This document shows, one piece after another, positions 53,126 to 62,199 of a stretch of 64,000 bases of DNA (positions are counted from its first letter, which is position 1; every line of letters begins with the position of its first letter). Source of the stretch: Peribacillus sp044761665 (lineage in GTDB: Bacteria; Bacillota; Bacilli; Bacillales; DSM-1321). The position numbers and the translations under genes were made by a program. The notes under the pieces are model-generated. The model had not been told where the DNA came from and searched no databases. It saw only the letters and a list, made by a program, of their open reading frames with translations. The stretch covers positions 34,723 to 98,722 of the forward strand of contig NZ_JBIWCW010000010.1 of NCBI RefSeq assembly GCF_044761665.1, read 5' to 3'.

Positions 53126-53208
53126 TCCATGATGTTGAAAAACATGTAAAAATTGTTGTTTTTATATATAATGAAAAAAGCAATGTAAACAAGTGAGGAG
53201 AGATTAAA

Positions 53209-53421
53209 ATGGTTTTTAAGGTATACTATCAAGTAACCATAGCAGAGGTTCCCATCCGGGAGAATACTAAAACGATGTATGTGGAAGGTGAATCCATCCG
53301 TGACGTTCGTTTTAAATTAAAAGAAGAACCGTATAACGTGGAGTTGGTAGCGCCAGTAACTGGTGCATATTTGGAATATGAAAAACAAAGTGATGATTTT
53401 AAAGTATTGGAGCTAGGATAA
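53209..53421 (+). CDS. rpoY: RNA polymerase epsilon subunit
   Basis: This 70-residue protein is YkzG/RpoY, a small beta-rich accessory subunit of Firmicute RNA polymerase. It contains YYQVTIAEVPIRENTKTMYV and FKLKEEPYNVELV, as expected. The ATG follows GAGGAGAG. It ends 3 bases before rnjA, so the polymerase subunit and RNase J1 are made from one mRNA, as in B. subtilis. Confidence 0.95.
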   Translation: MVFKVYYQVTIAEVPIRENTKTMYVEGESIRDVRFKLKEEPYNVELVAPVTGAYLEYEKQSDDFKVLELG

Positions 53422-53424
53422 TTT

Positions 53425-55095
53425 ATGAAATTTGTGAAAAATGATCAAACAGCTGTATTCGCCCTGGGCGGTTTAGGCGAAATCGGTAAGAACACATACG
53501 CTGTTCAATTCCAAGATGAGATCATCGTCATCGATGCCGGAATCAAATTTCCGGAAGACGAACTCCTAGGAATCGACTATGTGATTCCCGACTACAGCTA
53601 TTTAGAGAAAAATGTAGATAAAATCAAAGGGGTCTTCATCACCCATGGTCATGAAGATCACATCGGCGGGATTCCCTATTTATTAAGAAAAGTGAATGTC
53701 CCTGTATACGGTGGCAAACTTGCACTTGGACTACTTCGCAATAAACTGGAAGAACATGGTCTTTTACGACAAACTACCATGATTGAAATCACGGAAGATG
53801 AAGTAATCAAATTCCGGAAGACTTCTGTCTCTTTCTTCCGCACGACTCACAGTATTCCAGATTCTTACGGAATCGTCGTAAAAACGCCACCTGGACAAAT
53901 TGTTCATACCGGTGATTTCAAATTCGACTTTACACCAGTAGGAGAACCGGCCAACTTGACCAAAATGGCTGAAATCGGTAAAGAAGGCGTATTATGCTTA
54001 CTTTCTGATAGCACGAATAGTGAAGTGCAAAACTTTACGATGTCAGAGAGCCGCGTCGGTGATACGATTCAAGACATATTCCGTAAGGTAGATGGCCGAA
54101 TCATCTTTGCAACCTTTGCTTCGAACATACACCGTCTTCAACAAGTCGTTGAGGCAGCAGTCGAGAATGGCCGTAAGATTGCCGTCTTTGGTCGTAGCAT
54201 GGATTCAGCAATTGCTATCGGTCAAGAGCTTGGTTATATCGTAGCTCCTAAAGATACATTTATCGATGTACAGCAATTAAACCGAATGCCTGCCAACAAA
54301 GTGACCATCCTTTGTACTGGTAGCCAAGGTGAACCTATGGCAGCCCTTTCGAGGATTGCAAACGGGACCCACCGCCAGATTCAAATCATACCTGGAGATA
54401 CAGTCGTTTTCTCTTCTTCACCTATCCCAGGAAATACAATCAGCGTTTCTAGAACCATTAACCAATTATATCGTGCAGGTGCGGATGTCATTTCTGGCCC
54501 ATTGAATAATATTCATACATCCGGTCATGGCGGACAACAAGAGCAAAAGTTAATGCTTCGTTTAATCAAGCCAAAATTCTTCATGCCTATTCATGGTGAA
54601 TATCGTATGCAAAAACTTCATGCAGGACATGCAATGGACTGCGGTGTACCTGAAGAAAATTGCTTTATCATGGATAATGGTGAGGTGCTTTCACTAAGTG
54701 AAAATACAGCACAGATTGCTGGCAAGATCCCTTCAGGTTCGGTCTATATCGACGGTAGCGGTATCGGTGACATCGGGAACATCGTTTTACGTGATCGTAG
54801 AATCCTTTCCGAAGAAGGACTAGTTGTTGTCGTGGTCAGCATAAACATGAAAGAATTTAAAATCTCTTCCGGTCCAGATATCATTTCACGTGGGTTTGTC
54901 TACATGAGAGAATCTGGAGACCTTATCAATGATGCTCAGTCCCTTATCACTAAGCACTTGAATAAAGTGATGGAGCGCAAAACTACTCAATGGTCTGAAA
55001 TCAAAAATGAGATTACAGATACTTTGTCACCATTCTTATATGAAAAAACAAAACGCCGCCCGATGATTCTTCCAATCATCATGGAGGTTCAATAA
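53425..55095 (+). CDS. rnjA: Ribonuclease J1
   Basis: This 556-residue metallo-beta-lactamase/beta-CASP nuclease shows the active-site motif ITHGHEDHIGGIPYLL, further metal ligands in HTGDFKFD and the late HGEYRMQKLHAGHA, and a beta-CASP insert (about 200-350, CTGSQGEPMAALSRIANGTH). It has both 5'-3' exo- and endonuclease activity and is a main mRNA-decay enzyme. The length fits B. subtilis RnjA. The stop codon is inside the terminator. Confidence 0.97.
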   Translation: MKFVKNDQTAVFALGGLGEIGKNTYAVQFQDEIIVIDAGIKFPEDELLGIDYVIPDYSYLEKNVDKIKGVFITHGHEDHIGGIPYLLRKVNVPVYGGKLALGLLRNKLEEHGLLRQTTMIEITEDEVIKFRKTSVSFFRTTHSIPDSYGIVVKTPPGQIVHTGDFKFDFTPVGEPANLTKMAEIGKEGVLCLLSDSTNSEVQNFTMSESRVGDTIQDIFRKVDGRIIFATFASNIHRLQQVVEAAVENGRKIAVFGRSMDSAIAIGQELGYIVAPKDTFIDVQQLNRMPANKVTILCTGSQGEPMAALSRIANGTHRQIQIIPGDTVVFSSSPIPGNTISVSRTINQLYRAGADVISGPLNNIHTSGHGGQQEQKLMLRLIKPKFFMPIHGEYRMQKLHAGHAMDCGVPEENCFIMDNGEVLSLSENTAQIAGKIPSGSVYIDGSGIGDIGNIVLRDRRILSEEGLVVVVVSINMKEFKISSGPDIISRGFVYMRESGDLINDAQSLITKHLNKVMERKTTQWSEIKNEITDTLSPFLYEKTKRRPMILPIIMEVQ

Positions 55096-55137
55096 TAAAG
55101 AAAAACCCCAACCGAATGGTTGGGGTTTTTCTTTATT
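55094..55137. terminator. Perfect 20-bp terminator after rnjA
   Basis: The arms AATAAAGAAAAACCCCAACC and its exact complement surround GAAT, with T-tract. It is bidirectional between rnjA and ktrC. Confidence 0.93.
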
Positions 55138-55185
55138 ATATGTATAAGGAGGACCCGGTAAAAATCATTAGGTCCTCCTTTCTAT

Positions 55186-55845
55186 TTAATCGACGATCTT
55201 TTTTTCAAATCGATTGATGTCAGAATCAGCACCAATGACTATCAAGATATCCCCTTTATGGATTAAATCATTAGCCTGTGGAGAGACATTGATCTCATTT
55301 TCCCTTTTGATTCCAACAATATTCAAACCGTAATGGGCCCGGATATCAAGATCGAAAATCGATTTACCGTTCATTTTTTGGCTAGCAACGATTTCCACAA
55401 TGGAATGTTCATCAGAAAGCTCTAAATAGTCCAGGATATTATTAGAACCGATATTATGGGCAATACGTCTTCCCATGTCTCGTTCCGGATGCACCACAAA
55501 GTCCGCACCAATTTTCCGGAGCACCTTTTCGTGATAGTCATTCTGTGCCTTAACCGTAACATTCGTAACACCCAGTTCTTTGAGCATGAGGGTCGTTAAA
55601 ATGCTTGCCTGAATATTTTCTCCGATTGCGACAATAACATGTTCAAAGTTACGGATACCGATATTTTTGAGCACATTTTCATCAGTTGTATCCCCTACGA
55701 TGGCATGTGAAGCAATTCTGGCATATTCATTAACGCGAACTTCGTCGGCATCAATGGCAAGCACACCCATTCCTTCTTCTGCCAACGTCCTAACAATGCT
55801 GCCGCCAAAACGGCCAAGTCCTATCACTGCAAATTCTTTTTTCAC
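55186..55845 (-). CDS. ktrC: Potassium uptake regulatory subunit KtrC
   Basis: The protein has 219 residues from the GTG at 55845, six bases after GGAGGG; the frame upstream is rejected for lack of a ribosome site. The N-terminal RCK/TrkA-N Rossmann domain has GLGRFGGSIVRTLAEEG and an acidic ribose-binding end (IDADEVRVNEY). The C-terminal RCK_C domain (about 135-219) binds c-di-AMP in B. subtilis KtrC. It gates the KtrD channel, which is not encoded here. Single gene. Confidence 0.93.
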   Translation of the reverse strand: MKKEFAVIGLGRFGGSIVRTLAEEGMGVLAIDADEVRVNEYARIASHAIVGDTTDENVLKNIGIRNFEHVIVAIGENIQASILTTLMLKELGVTNVTVKAQNDYHEKVLRKIGADFVVHPERDMGRRIAHNIGSNNILDYLELSDEHSIVEIVASQKMNGKSIFDLDIRAHYGLNIVGIKRENEINVSPQANDLIHKGDILIVIGADSDINRFEKKIVD

Positions 55846-55916
55846 AGTACACCCTCCAAAATCTCCCTTACGCATCGGGAAATATCATTTCTTATGATGA
55901 ACCTTCCCCATACCTT

Positions 55917-57047
55917 TTAAGATTTTTTACCTTTATATGTTATATAGTTTGTTAGATGATTGATGGCAAGTTCAATGGACTCCTCATCAGGGGTCAACTT
56001 AGCGTGATGTAAGCCATGATCGGATGCTACACCCAGCCAGAACATGAAACCTGGTATCTCTTTCAACATATAGCCAAAGTCCTCGCCTGTCATTGCCTCT
56101 GTACAACGGTACAATTGGACCTCCGTTGATTGTTCGGTGAAATCCATGAATTCACGTGTCAGCTTCTCATCATTATACACCTGATGATACATGCAACCAT
56201 AGTCAATTTCCGCCTCACACCCGTACCCTACCTGAATGCCATCTACAAGTGCTTTTATACGAGACTTGACCTTAACCATTGACTCAGGGTTTAACGTTCT
56301 TATGGTGCCTTCTAAACGCGCCGTTTCCGCAATGATATTCTGAACGGTTCCACCCGTGATCTTACCTATGGTGATCACTGCTGAATCCAGCGGATTCACA
56401 TTACGGGAAACGATGGTTTGTAGCTGTCCAACTAGCGAACAGGCAGTGATTACCATATCATTTGTTTGGTGCGGATACGCTGCATGTCCGCCCTTTCCTT
56501 TTAAATCAATGAAGAGTTCCGATGTATTCGCAAACAAAAGTCCCTCTTTAACCGCAATCGTTCCCACAGGATATTCCGGTGCAACATGCAGGGCAAGGAT
56601 CATATCAGGTTTCCATTTTTTCATCGTCTCGGATTCCAGCATCGGTTCAGCTCCTCCTGGACCTTCCTCAGCTGGTTGAAAAATAAATAGTACATCATCA
56701 TCGATTGGATTTTCAACAAAATATGTCAAAACTCCGAGACCTATGCTCATGTGAAAATCATGCCCACATGCATGCATATAGTCTTCGTGTGTAGAAGCAA
56801 ATGACAGACCCGTCTCCTCTTTTATCGGCAATCCATCAATATCAGCTCGGTAGCCAATTATCTTACTTGGATTTTCCCCTTTGATTTTCACGAAAATACC
56901 AGTTCTCCAAGTTTCTACTTCGATTCGTTCAGAAGGCAAATTCATTATGTAATGAAGCAGATATTGCTGCGTCTTGAATTCTTGAAAACCGATTTCCGGT
57001 ATTTTATGCAAATCGCGTCGGATGGTAACAAACGGGCTCAATTCCAT
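55917..57047 (-). CDS. dapL: N-acetyldiaminopimelate deacetylase
   Basis: This 376-residue M20-family metalloamidase removes acetate from N-acetyl-LL-diaminopimelate in the acetylase branch of lysine and peptidoglycan synthesis. Metal motifs include MHACGHDFHMSIGLG, FQPAEEGPGGAEPML and a C-terminal MTGEDFGYML. It matches B. subtilis DapL (YkuR) in length. It lies downstream of dapH with a hairpin between them. The symbol dapL is also used for an unrelated aminotransferase. Confidence 0.93.
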   Translation of the reverse strand: MELSPFVTIRRDLHKIPEIGFQEFKTQQYLLHYIMNLPSERIEVETWRTGIFVKIKGENPSKIIGYRADIDGLPIKEETGLSFASTHEDYMHACGHDFHMSIGLGVLTYFVENPIDDDVLFIFQPAEEGPGGAEPMLESETMKKWKPDMILALHVAPEYPVGTIAVKEGLLFANTSELFIDLKGKGGHAAYPHQTNDMVITACSLVGQLQTIVSRNVNPLDSAVITIGKITGGTVQNIIAETARLEGTIRTLNPESMVKVKSRIKALVDGIQVGYGCEAEIDYGCMYHQVYNDEKLTREFMDFTEQSTEVQLYRCTEAMTGEDFGYMLKEIPGFMFWLGVASDHGLHHAKLTPDEESIELAINHLTNYITYKGKKS

Positions 57048-57070
57048 ATTCCTTCACTCCCTATACATAA

Positions 57071-57094
57071 AGCGTGGATATAGTTATCCACGCT
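57071..57094 (-). terminator. Hairpin between dapH and dapL
   Basis: The perfect 10-bp repeat AGCGTGGATA / TATCCACGCT has a 4-base loop. On the minus strand it is followed only by TTATG, so it probably attenuates or protects the mRNA end rather than fully terminating. It ends about 23 bases before the dapL start. Confidence 0.6.
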
Positions 57095-57116
57095 CTTGAA
57101 CAATATTAAGGTTAAA

Positions 57117-57827
57117 TTAAAGTTGACGAAGCTCTTGCATAATTTCAGTTTTTGATTTAGTTTTTTCATCAATCTGTTTAATTACTTTAGCAGGTATTCC
57201 AGCAGCCACTGAGTATGGAGGTACGTCTTTCGTTACGATAGCTCCTGCAGCTACAACAGAACCTTTACCGATTGTAACGCCTTCCAGCACGACAGCGTTA
57301 GCACCAATTAACACATCATCTTCCAATACGACTGGTTGTGCAGAAGGTGGCTCAATGACACCAGCGAGTACGGCTCCTGCGCCTACGTGACAGTTTTTCC
57401 CCACTGTTGCACGTCCTCCAAGAGTAGCGTTCATGTCAATCATTGTACCTTCGCCAATGACAGAACCAATATTGATTGATGCTCCCATCATGATAACGGC
57501 ATTGTCGCCAATTGAAACTTGATCACGAATCACCGCGCCAGGCTCGATGCGTGCCTTGATTCCTTTTAGATCCAATAGTGGTATTGCTGAATTGCGACGA
57601 TCATTTTCAACCACATGATCTTCAATTTTCGAACCTGCTGTTTCGATAGCTGATTCAATTTCAGCCCACTCACCGAATACCACTCCGGTGTTACCAGTAA
57701 TGAAAGTTTTAGAAGCAGGTCCGAAATCTATGCCTTCTAATTCACCTTTGACATATACCTTCACAGGTGTTGATTTTTTACTGTTTGATATAAAAGAAAT
57801 AATTTCATGCGCGTCCATTTTATTCAT
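57117..57827 (-). CDS. dapH: Tetrahydrodipicolinate N-acetyltransferase
   Basis: This 236-residue acyltransferase has an N-terminal alpha/beta domain (about 1-85) and a left-handed beta helix of hexapeptide repeats (about 88-200: IRDQVSIGDNAVIMMGASIN, GGRATVGKNCHVGAGAVLAG). It acetylates tetrahydrodipicolinate with acetyl-CoA, the first committed step of the acetylase DAP pathway. The start at 57827 lies nine bases after AGGAGG. It pairs functionally with dapL. Confidence 0.95.
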   Translation of the reverse strand: MNKMDAHEIISFISNSKKSTPVKVYVKGELEGIDFGPASKTFITGNTGVVFGEWAEIESAIETAGSKIEDHVVENDRRNSAIPLLDLKGIKARIEPGAVIRDQVSIGDNAVIMMGASINIGSVIGEGTMIDMNATLGGRATVGKNCHVGAGAVLAGVIEPPSAQPVVLEDDVLIGANAVVLEGVTIGKGSVVAAGAIVTKDVPPYSVAAGIPAKVIKQIDEKTKSKTEIMQELRQL

Positions 57828-57949
57828 TCTGAAAAACCTCCTAATTATGTATCATTGCTCGATTTAAATTTAACAGACAACAGCTTGCAAGACAAGAAAT
57901 GAATATCTTTTTCTAAAGGGTTTCACTCCTTGACATTTTTGGTTGAAAC

Positions 57950-58834
57950 CTACAACAATCCTTGTTCACGGATATGTTCCTTCACCACTTCCGTGAAAGC
58001 TTGGACCTGTTTAAGCTGAAATGCTGATTCATATCCACAAAGCCAGGTATCACGCTCGATGGAATGGTTCTGCCCATCCAAGAGGGGGATTTTAAAAATA
58101 TTGGTATCCTTATCATGTAAAGTGATTGCCGGGAGAATCGCATACCCAATTCCGTTGAACACCATTTGTTTGCATGTTTCGATTTGATCCACGACGATTG
58201 TATTTTTTGGGGTGGTCTTGAATTGACGATGCCACCAATCCTGTATCTCCTGATAATAATTTGAATCACTCTTAAATTGTATGAAAGGGCGGTCCGTTTC
58301 GAATACCTGATCCAGTTCCTTCATCTCTGTATCAACCAAGTAGAGCATATCCGTGAACAAATGCTGTTTGACGCCCTTCCAGTCGGGCGCTCCACGAATA
58401 ATGCCAATATGGACCTGGCCTTCATACAAAGATTTTAAAATTTCACTGCTCCACCCTGTGATTAAAGAAATTTTGGCATACGGATATTTCTGAACGAACT
58501 TTTTCAAAACTTGCGGTAGCCAATTCTGGCCGACTATAGATGCACAGGCAATTTTCAGGGTTCCATATACCTCGTGATCCATCGCCTGGATACTTTCTCT
58601 CACCGTTTCTTCCTTTGCCAATATATCATTGGCCAATCGTATGACCGCTTCCCCAGCAGGTGTCAAGGAAAGCCCTTTTTGTGAACGGAGGAACAGCTTT
58701 GATCCCCAATCCTTTTCAATCGTTTGTAGACGTTGAGAAAGCGCAGGCTGGGAAACGAATAAACGTTCTGCTGCTTTCCTCATATTCATCTCCTGGGCTA
58801 ACACAGATAATAAATGGTATTCAGAAAAAGACAT
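57950..58834 (-). CDS. ccpC: LysR-type regulator CcpC
   Basis: The protein has 294 residues from the ATG at 58834, nine bases after AGAGG. The N-terminal winged helix (about 1-60: MRKAAERLFVSQPALSQRLQ) and the C-terminal effector domain align closely from memory with B. subtilis CcpC (ISLITGWSSEILKSLYE and QVHIGIIRG). CcpC senses citrate and represses TCA-cycle genes citZ and citB. This fits the central-carbon theme of the window. It diverges from the transporter gene at 58947. Confidence 0.93.
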   Translation of the reverse strand: MSFSEYHLLSVLAQEMNMRKAAERLFVSQPALSQRLQTIEKDWGSKLFLRSQKGLSLTPAGEAVIRLANDILAKEETVRESIQAMDHEVYGTLKIACASIVGQNWLPQVLKKFVQKYPYAKISLITGWSSEILKSLYEGQVHIGIIRGAPDWKGVKQHLFTDMLYLVDTEMKELDQVFETDRPFIQFKSDSNYYQEIQDWWHRQFKTTPKNTIVVDQIETCKQMVFNGIGYAILPAITLHDKDTNIFKIPLLDGQNHSIERDTWLCGYESAFQLKQVQAFTEVVKEHIREQGLL

Positions 58835-58946
58835 ACACACCAACCTCTTGATAATTTTTTCTTATCACTATGACTCATTTTTTATTAATTTAATTATCAA
58901 CAAAGTTAGATTATAATACAAGAGAAAAGAAACGGGAGTGATCCTC

Positions 58947-59684
58947 ATGACAATTTTTTTATTGCTGATCATCGGATTTGCGGCATCTTTTATAGGGACC
59001 CTGGCCGGTAGCGGTGGATTGATCGGTATGCCTTCCCTGCTTTTAATCGGAATCCCGATTCATCAGGTCATTGGCTCCGTTAAGTTTTCCAATATGCTTT
59101 CTTCCTTTTCTAGTTTTTACTTCTTGTTCAAGAAAAAACAATTGAAATTGATAGAGGCTCTTAAATTAGTACCCTTTGCTATATTAGGTGGCTTTTGTGG
59201 CGGACTGCTCGCAAATGCTTTTACAGAAAAGACGATGAATGTCATGGCTATTTTTCTCCTAACAGTTGCCATGATTCTAAATTTTTTAAAGAAACCACGC
59301 CCCAACAATGAAGAGGAATGGAAACTTCCGAAGAAAGTCTATCCATCTCTTTTTGGCATAAGCGTGTATGATGGCATGTTCGGGCCAGGTCAGGCAACCA
59401 TGCTCATGTATACCTTCCTTCGCAACGGAGCGACTTACCTGCAATCCCTTGCCTTTACACGCTTTCAAACCTTTATCAGCTGTGCGGCAGCGTTTGTCAC
59501 TTACTTAATCGCCGGTAACATCACATGGAAAGTTGCAATTTATTATACGATAGGCTCCCTTATCGGATCCCAACTTGCTCTACGCGTTGCCGAGAAAATC
59601 TCCACCCGTCAACTAAAGTTCATTTTACATAGCGTAACGATTGCCTTATTGATTCAACTTATAATCCGCATTGCCATGTCTTAA
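58947..59684 (+). CDS. TauE/SafE family anion transporter
   Basis: The protein has 245 residues from the ATG at 58947, eight bases after GGGAG. It has eight hydrophobic segments and the family's two repeats, GTLAGSGGLIGMPSLLLIGI near the start and DGMFGPGQATMLMY in the middle. Members export sulfite, sulfoacetate or related organosulfur anions; the substrate is unknown. It lies divergent from ccpC, which raises the possibility that CcpC or a local signal controls it. Confidence 0.88.
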   Translation: MTIFLLLIIGFAASFIGTLAGSGGLIGMPSLLLIGIPIHQVIGSVKFSNMLSSFSSFYFLFKKKQLKLIEALKLVPFAILGGFCGGLLANAFTEKTMNVMAIFLLTVAMILNFLKKPRPNNEEEWKLPKKVYPSLFGISVYDGMFGPGQATMLMYTFLRNGATYLQSLAFTRFQTFISCAAAFVTYLIAGNITWKVAIYYTIGSLIGSQLALRVAEKISTRQLKFILHSVTIALLIQLIIRIAMS

Positions 59685-59685
59685 T

Positions 59686-59717
59686 CAATCTAAAATGAGG
59701 CAACCCATTTTAGATTG
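59686..59717. terminator. Bidirectional terminator after the TauE gene
   Basis: The perfect 12-bp repeat CAATCTAAAATG / CATTTTAGATTG has an 8-base loop and serves convergent genes. Confidence 0.85.
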
Positions 59718-59733
59718 CCTCTCTTTTAACATT

Positions 59734-61245
59734 CTATTTTGTTTCTTTCTCCCTACGTTTTAGCCTAGTGAGGGTGACCAGGCTGATTACAGCAAAGAGT
59801 AAGACGATAAAGTAAATGTTGTGCAGGGACATCGTGAGCCCTTCTTGCAAGACTTCCACTACTTCCTTAGGCAATCTAGCCCTTTCTTCACTGTTCAATA
59901 ATTTATTGGCCGTGTCGATCGTCACTCCAGAATCGGCTGGTGCATGTTCATTTATATAGGCTTGCAGCCTTGTATTCATGACTCCACCCAGTAATGCCGC
60001 TCCCACAGTATTTCCTAAATTACGCATAAACATATTCGAGGCAGTGGCAATCCCCCGGCGTTCCCAACTGACCGTCTTTTGAATGACAACGATGAAAGAT
60101 GTCGAAGTCAAACCCATCCCAACCCCAACAAAGAAGGATCCCATTGCCGCAATGAATGGACCGGCTTCAGGCTTCATCAGGACTAAAATCACACTTCCAA
60201 GAATCAAAGAAAACCCACCAAGGAGTGATGTAGCCTTAAACCCTATTCTTAGTAAGAGTTTTCCAGCAAAAACCGATGCAATCGGCCATCCAATGGACAT
60301 GGCAGTCAGAGTAAACCCTGCAACCGTAGGTGAGCGCTCCATTACACCTTGAACGAATGTCGGAAGGAAGCTCGATAATCCAATCATCATGACCCCTGTT
60401 GTAAGAGAAACAAGGTTAGCGATTAAAATGGACCTCTCCTTCCAGATTTCAAATGGCATCATAGGCTCGGAAGCCCTTTTTTCCTGCATAATGAACAAAA
60501 TAAAAGAAATGACAGCAATGACTACCAGTGAAATTGCTGGTGTAGAGGCCCATGGCCATTTTACCCCACCCTGAACGAGAACGACCATCAAGGTTGAAAT
60601 CGATAACGTTAACAATGCGGCTCCTATATAATCAATGTCACGTTTTTTCTTTTCAATATTTTCATGAAGGAACATCCAGATTCCAACGAATGAAAGTAAA
60701 CCCAGGGGAATGTTGATCCAGAATACAAGTCTCCAAGAAAGAGACTCGACAATCAACCCGCCCAATGCCGGTCCCATTACCGCGGAAATCCCCCACACAC
60801 TTGAAAGGTATCCTTGTATGCGGGCTCTCTCTTCATTCTTATAGATATCCCCGACAATCGTTGATGCCACCGGCGCGACCGCCCCGGCACCAAACCCCTG
60901 CAGAAATCGATAAAATATGAGCTCCGTCATCGAATCCGCAAAGCCACATAGAATCGAACCAATCAGGAAGACGATTATGCCAAATAAAAGAACAGGTTTT
61001 CGACCGACTATGTCGGATAACTTTCCATATATCAAGACCGTCACGGCATTCATAAGTAAATAGCCGGAAAAAACCCAGCTATATAATGAAAAGCCACCCA
61101 GGTCACTGACGATTGCCGGCATGGCCGTCGAGACAATCGTACCTTCAATTGCATTCATGAACATCGCCAACATGATCGCCGCAAGGATGAATGGCCGCTT
61201 TAATTTTAAGTTTTGACCGTTCGAAGTATTTATTGCTTGTACCAA
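59734..61245 (-). CDS. MFS multidrug transporter, DHA2/14-helix type
   Basis: The protein has 503 residues from the TTG at 61245, nine bases after GAGAGG; the ATG at 61254 abuts that site. About 14 transmembrane helices are predicted. Motif A is GKLSDIVGRKPVLL, motif C is GPALGGLIVE, and the D1 region is LAMFMNAIEGTIVSTAMPAI. This is the EmrB/QacA drug:H+ antiporter family. Substrates are unknown. It is a monocistronic gene with no linked regulator. Confidence 0.9.
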   Translation of the reverse strand: MVQAINTSNGQNLKLKRPFILAAIMLAMFMNAIEGTIVSTAMPAIVSDLGGFSLYSWVFSGYLLMNAVTVLIYGKLSDIVGRKPVLLFGIIVFLIGSILCGFADSMTELIFYRFLQGFGAGAVAPVASTIVGDIYKNEERARIQGYLSSVWGISAVMGPALGGLIVESLSWRLVFWINIPLGLLSFVGIWMFLHENIEKKKRDIDYIGAALLTLSISTLMVVLVQGGVKWPWASTPAISLVVIAVISFILFIMQEKRASEPMMPFEIWKERSILIANLVSLTTGVMMIGLSSFLPTFVQGVMERSPTVAGFTLTAMSIGWPIASVFAGKLLLRIGFKATSLLGGFSLILGSVILVLMKPEAGPFIAAMGSFFVGVGMGLTSTSFIVVIQKTVSWERRGIATASNMFMRNLGNTVGAALLGGVMNTRLQAYINEHAPADSGVTIDTANKLLNSEERARLPKEVVEVLQEGLTMSLHNIYFIVLLFAVISLVTLTRLKRREKETK

Positions 61246-61316
61246 GTTACGCATCCTCTCAACTAATATGATATCTATGGTTAACCCATTTTTAGTGATT
61301 TATGTAGAATAAGAAA

Positions 61317-61334
61317 ACTCGCCACTTGGCGAGT
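61317..61334 (-). terminator. Terminator after darB
   Basis: ACTCGCCA / TGGCGAGT is a perfect 8-bp stem with a 2-base loop, followed on the minus strand by TTTTCTTATT. Confidence 0.8.
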
Positions 61335-61369
61335 CTGAGGTAAACTGTTCATTTACTATGGCTATTTCC

Positions 61370-61810
61370 TCATTCAGGTAACAATTGTTCTTTAAAGACT
61401 TTCTTCAAAATCGCCCTTCTCGTAAGAATGCCTTCAAATAGATGTTCGTCATTCTCAACACAGACAAATGGATGATCAATTAACAGTTCTACACCTTTTA
61501 TCAATGGATCCTCTATATTCAGACGAGGTATATCTATATTCATAATTTCAGAAACTTTTTTATTCTCCAGATTATCAAATTCAATTCTCTCAAGTCCCAA
61601 GATAGAGTCGAGAATGACTGGTGTGCTGATTAAGCCATGCAGTTTATACATTGGATCTAAAACGGGAATGGCCGTATAACCGCTCTTCGTCAATACCAAT
61701 AGCGCATGTTCTAAATTATTGGTTACCTGCACGTGGGCCACGCGTTCAGAAGAAATCATTAAGTCTTTCACGCTGGAATCTAATAAATCCCCATCATGAG
61801 TACCGATCAT
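61370..61810 (-). CDS. darB: CBS-domain c-di-AMP-binding protein DarB
   Basis: The protein has 146 residues from the ATG at 61810, seven bases after AAGGGG; the extension from 61828 has no ribosome site. It is a tandem CBS pair (about 15-75 and 85-140) with SGYTAIPVLDPMYKLHGLIS and FEGILTRRAILKK. It matches B. subtilis YkuL/DarB and Listeria CbpB. Without c-di-AMP, DarB activates the (p)ppGpp synthetase Rel and, in B. subtilis, binds pyruvate carboxylase PycA, which is encoded in this window. Confidence 0.9.
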   Translation of the reverse strand: MIGTHDGDLLDSSVKDLMISSERVAHVQVTNNLEHALLVLTKSGYTAIPVLDPMYKLHGLISTPVILDSILGLERIEFDNLENKKVSEIMNIDIPRLNIEDPLIKGVELLIDHPFVCVENDEHLFEGILTRRAILKKVFKEQLLPE

Positions 61811-61933
61811 GTTAAAACCCCTTACCATATGTTTTTATATATATATCCCTTATTCTATTTTAACATAAACATGCGAAAAAGGCCCAACCAAAACCGCTCA
61901 TATTCCAAAATAAGGGACATCAGATCACATTTA

Positions 61934-62080
61934 TTATCCCTTACTCGTTTTGATGTCACCTTTTTTATAACCACATTCAGGGCATTGGTAAATCACATTT
62001 TGATTGGACTGGGCAGTTAAAACATCCTCCAATATCCTTTCATCTAAGCAAACAGGGCAAATCACTTTTGGTTTTTCCAT
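61934..62080 (-). CDS. Small zinc-ribbon protein, unrecognised
   Basis: This 48-residue protein is encoded by an ATG frame with an excellent GGAGG site (AGAGGAGGG). It begins MEKPKVICPVCLDERILEDV and ends YQCPECGYKKGDIKTSKG. The CPVC and CPEC pairs, about 22 residues apart, form a classic four-Cys zinc ribbon. I do not recognise the family. It is followed by darB on the same strand after 123 bases. Confidence 0.72.
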   Translation of the reverse strand: MEKPKVICPVCLDERILEDVLTAQSNQNVIYQCPECGYKKGDIKTSKG

Positions 62081-62154
62081 TTAAATCCCTCCTCTTTCTA
62101 ATGTTTCATAAACTCCCTGTATTCATTCAACCCGTCACTTGCCCGTATCAATAA

Positions 62155-62186
62155 AAAAGCTGCAATCCTAATGGAATGCAGCTTTT
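62155..62186 (-). terminator. Terminator after ykuJ
   Basis: AAAAGCTGCA (62155-62164) and TGCAGCTTTT (62177-62186) pair. TTTATTGATA follows on the minus strand. Confidence 0.82.
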
Positions 62187-62199
62187 ACATTAAATCAAA

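Larger units (their letters stand above)
52333..53208. other. Long intergenic region between ykrA and rpoY
   Basis: About 880 bases hold a possible 23-codon gene (52631-52702), a terminator, a strong promoter at 52815-52842 and a candidate structured leader up to 53125. I see no larger gene. Confidence 0.6.

Noticed and set aside
52914..53132. 72-codon plus-strand frame upstream of rpoY
   Set aside because: It starts with TTG at GAGGGG without spacing, has no recognisable protein character, and runs across the structured leader and its terminator.
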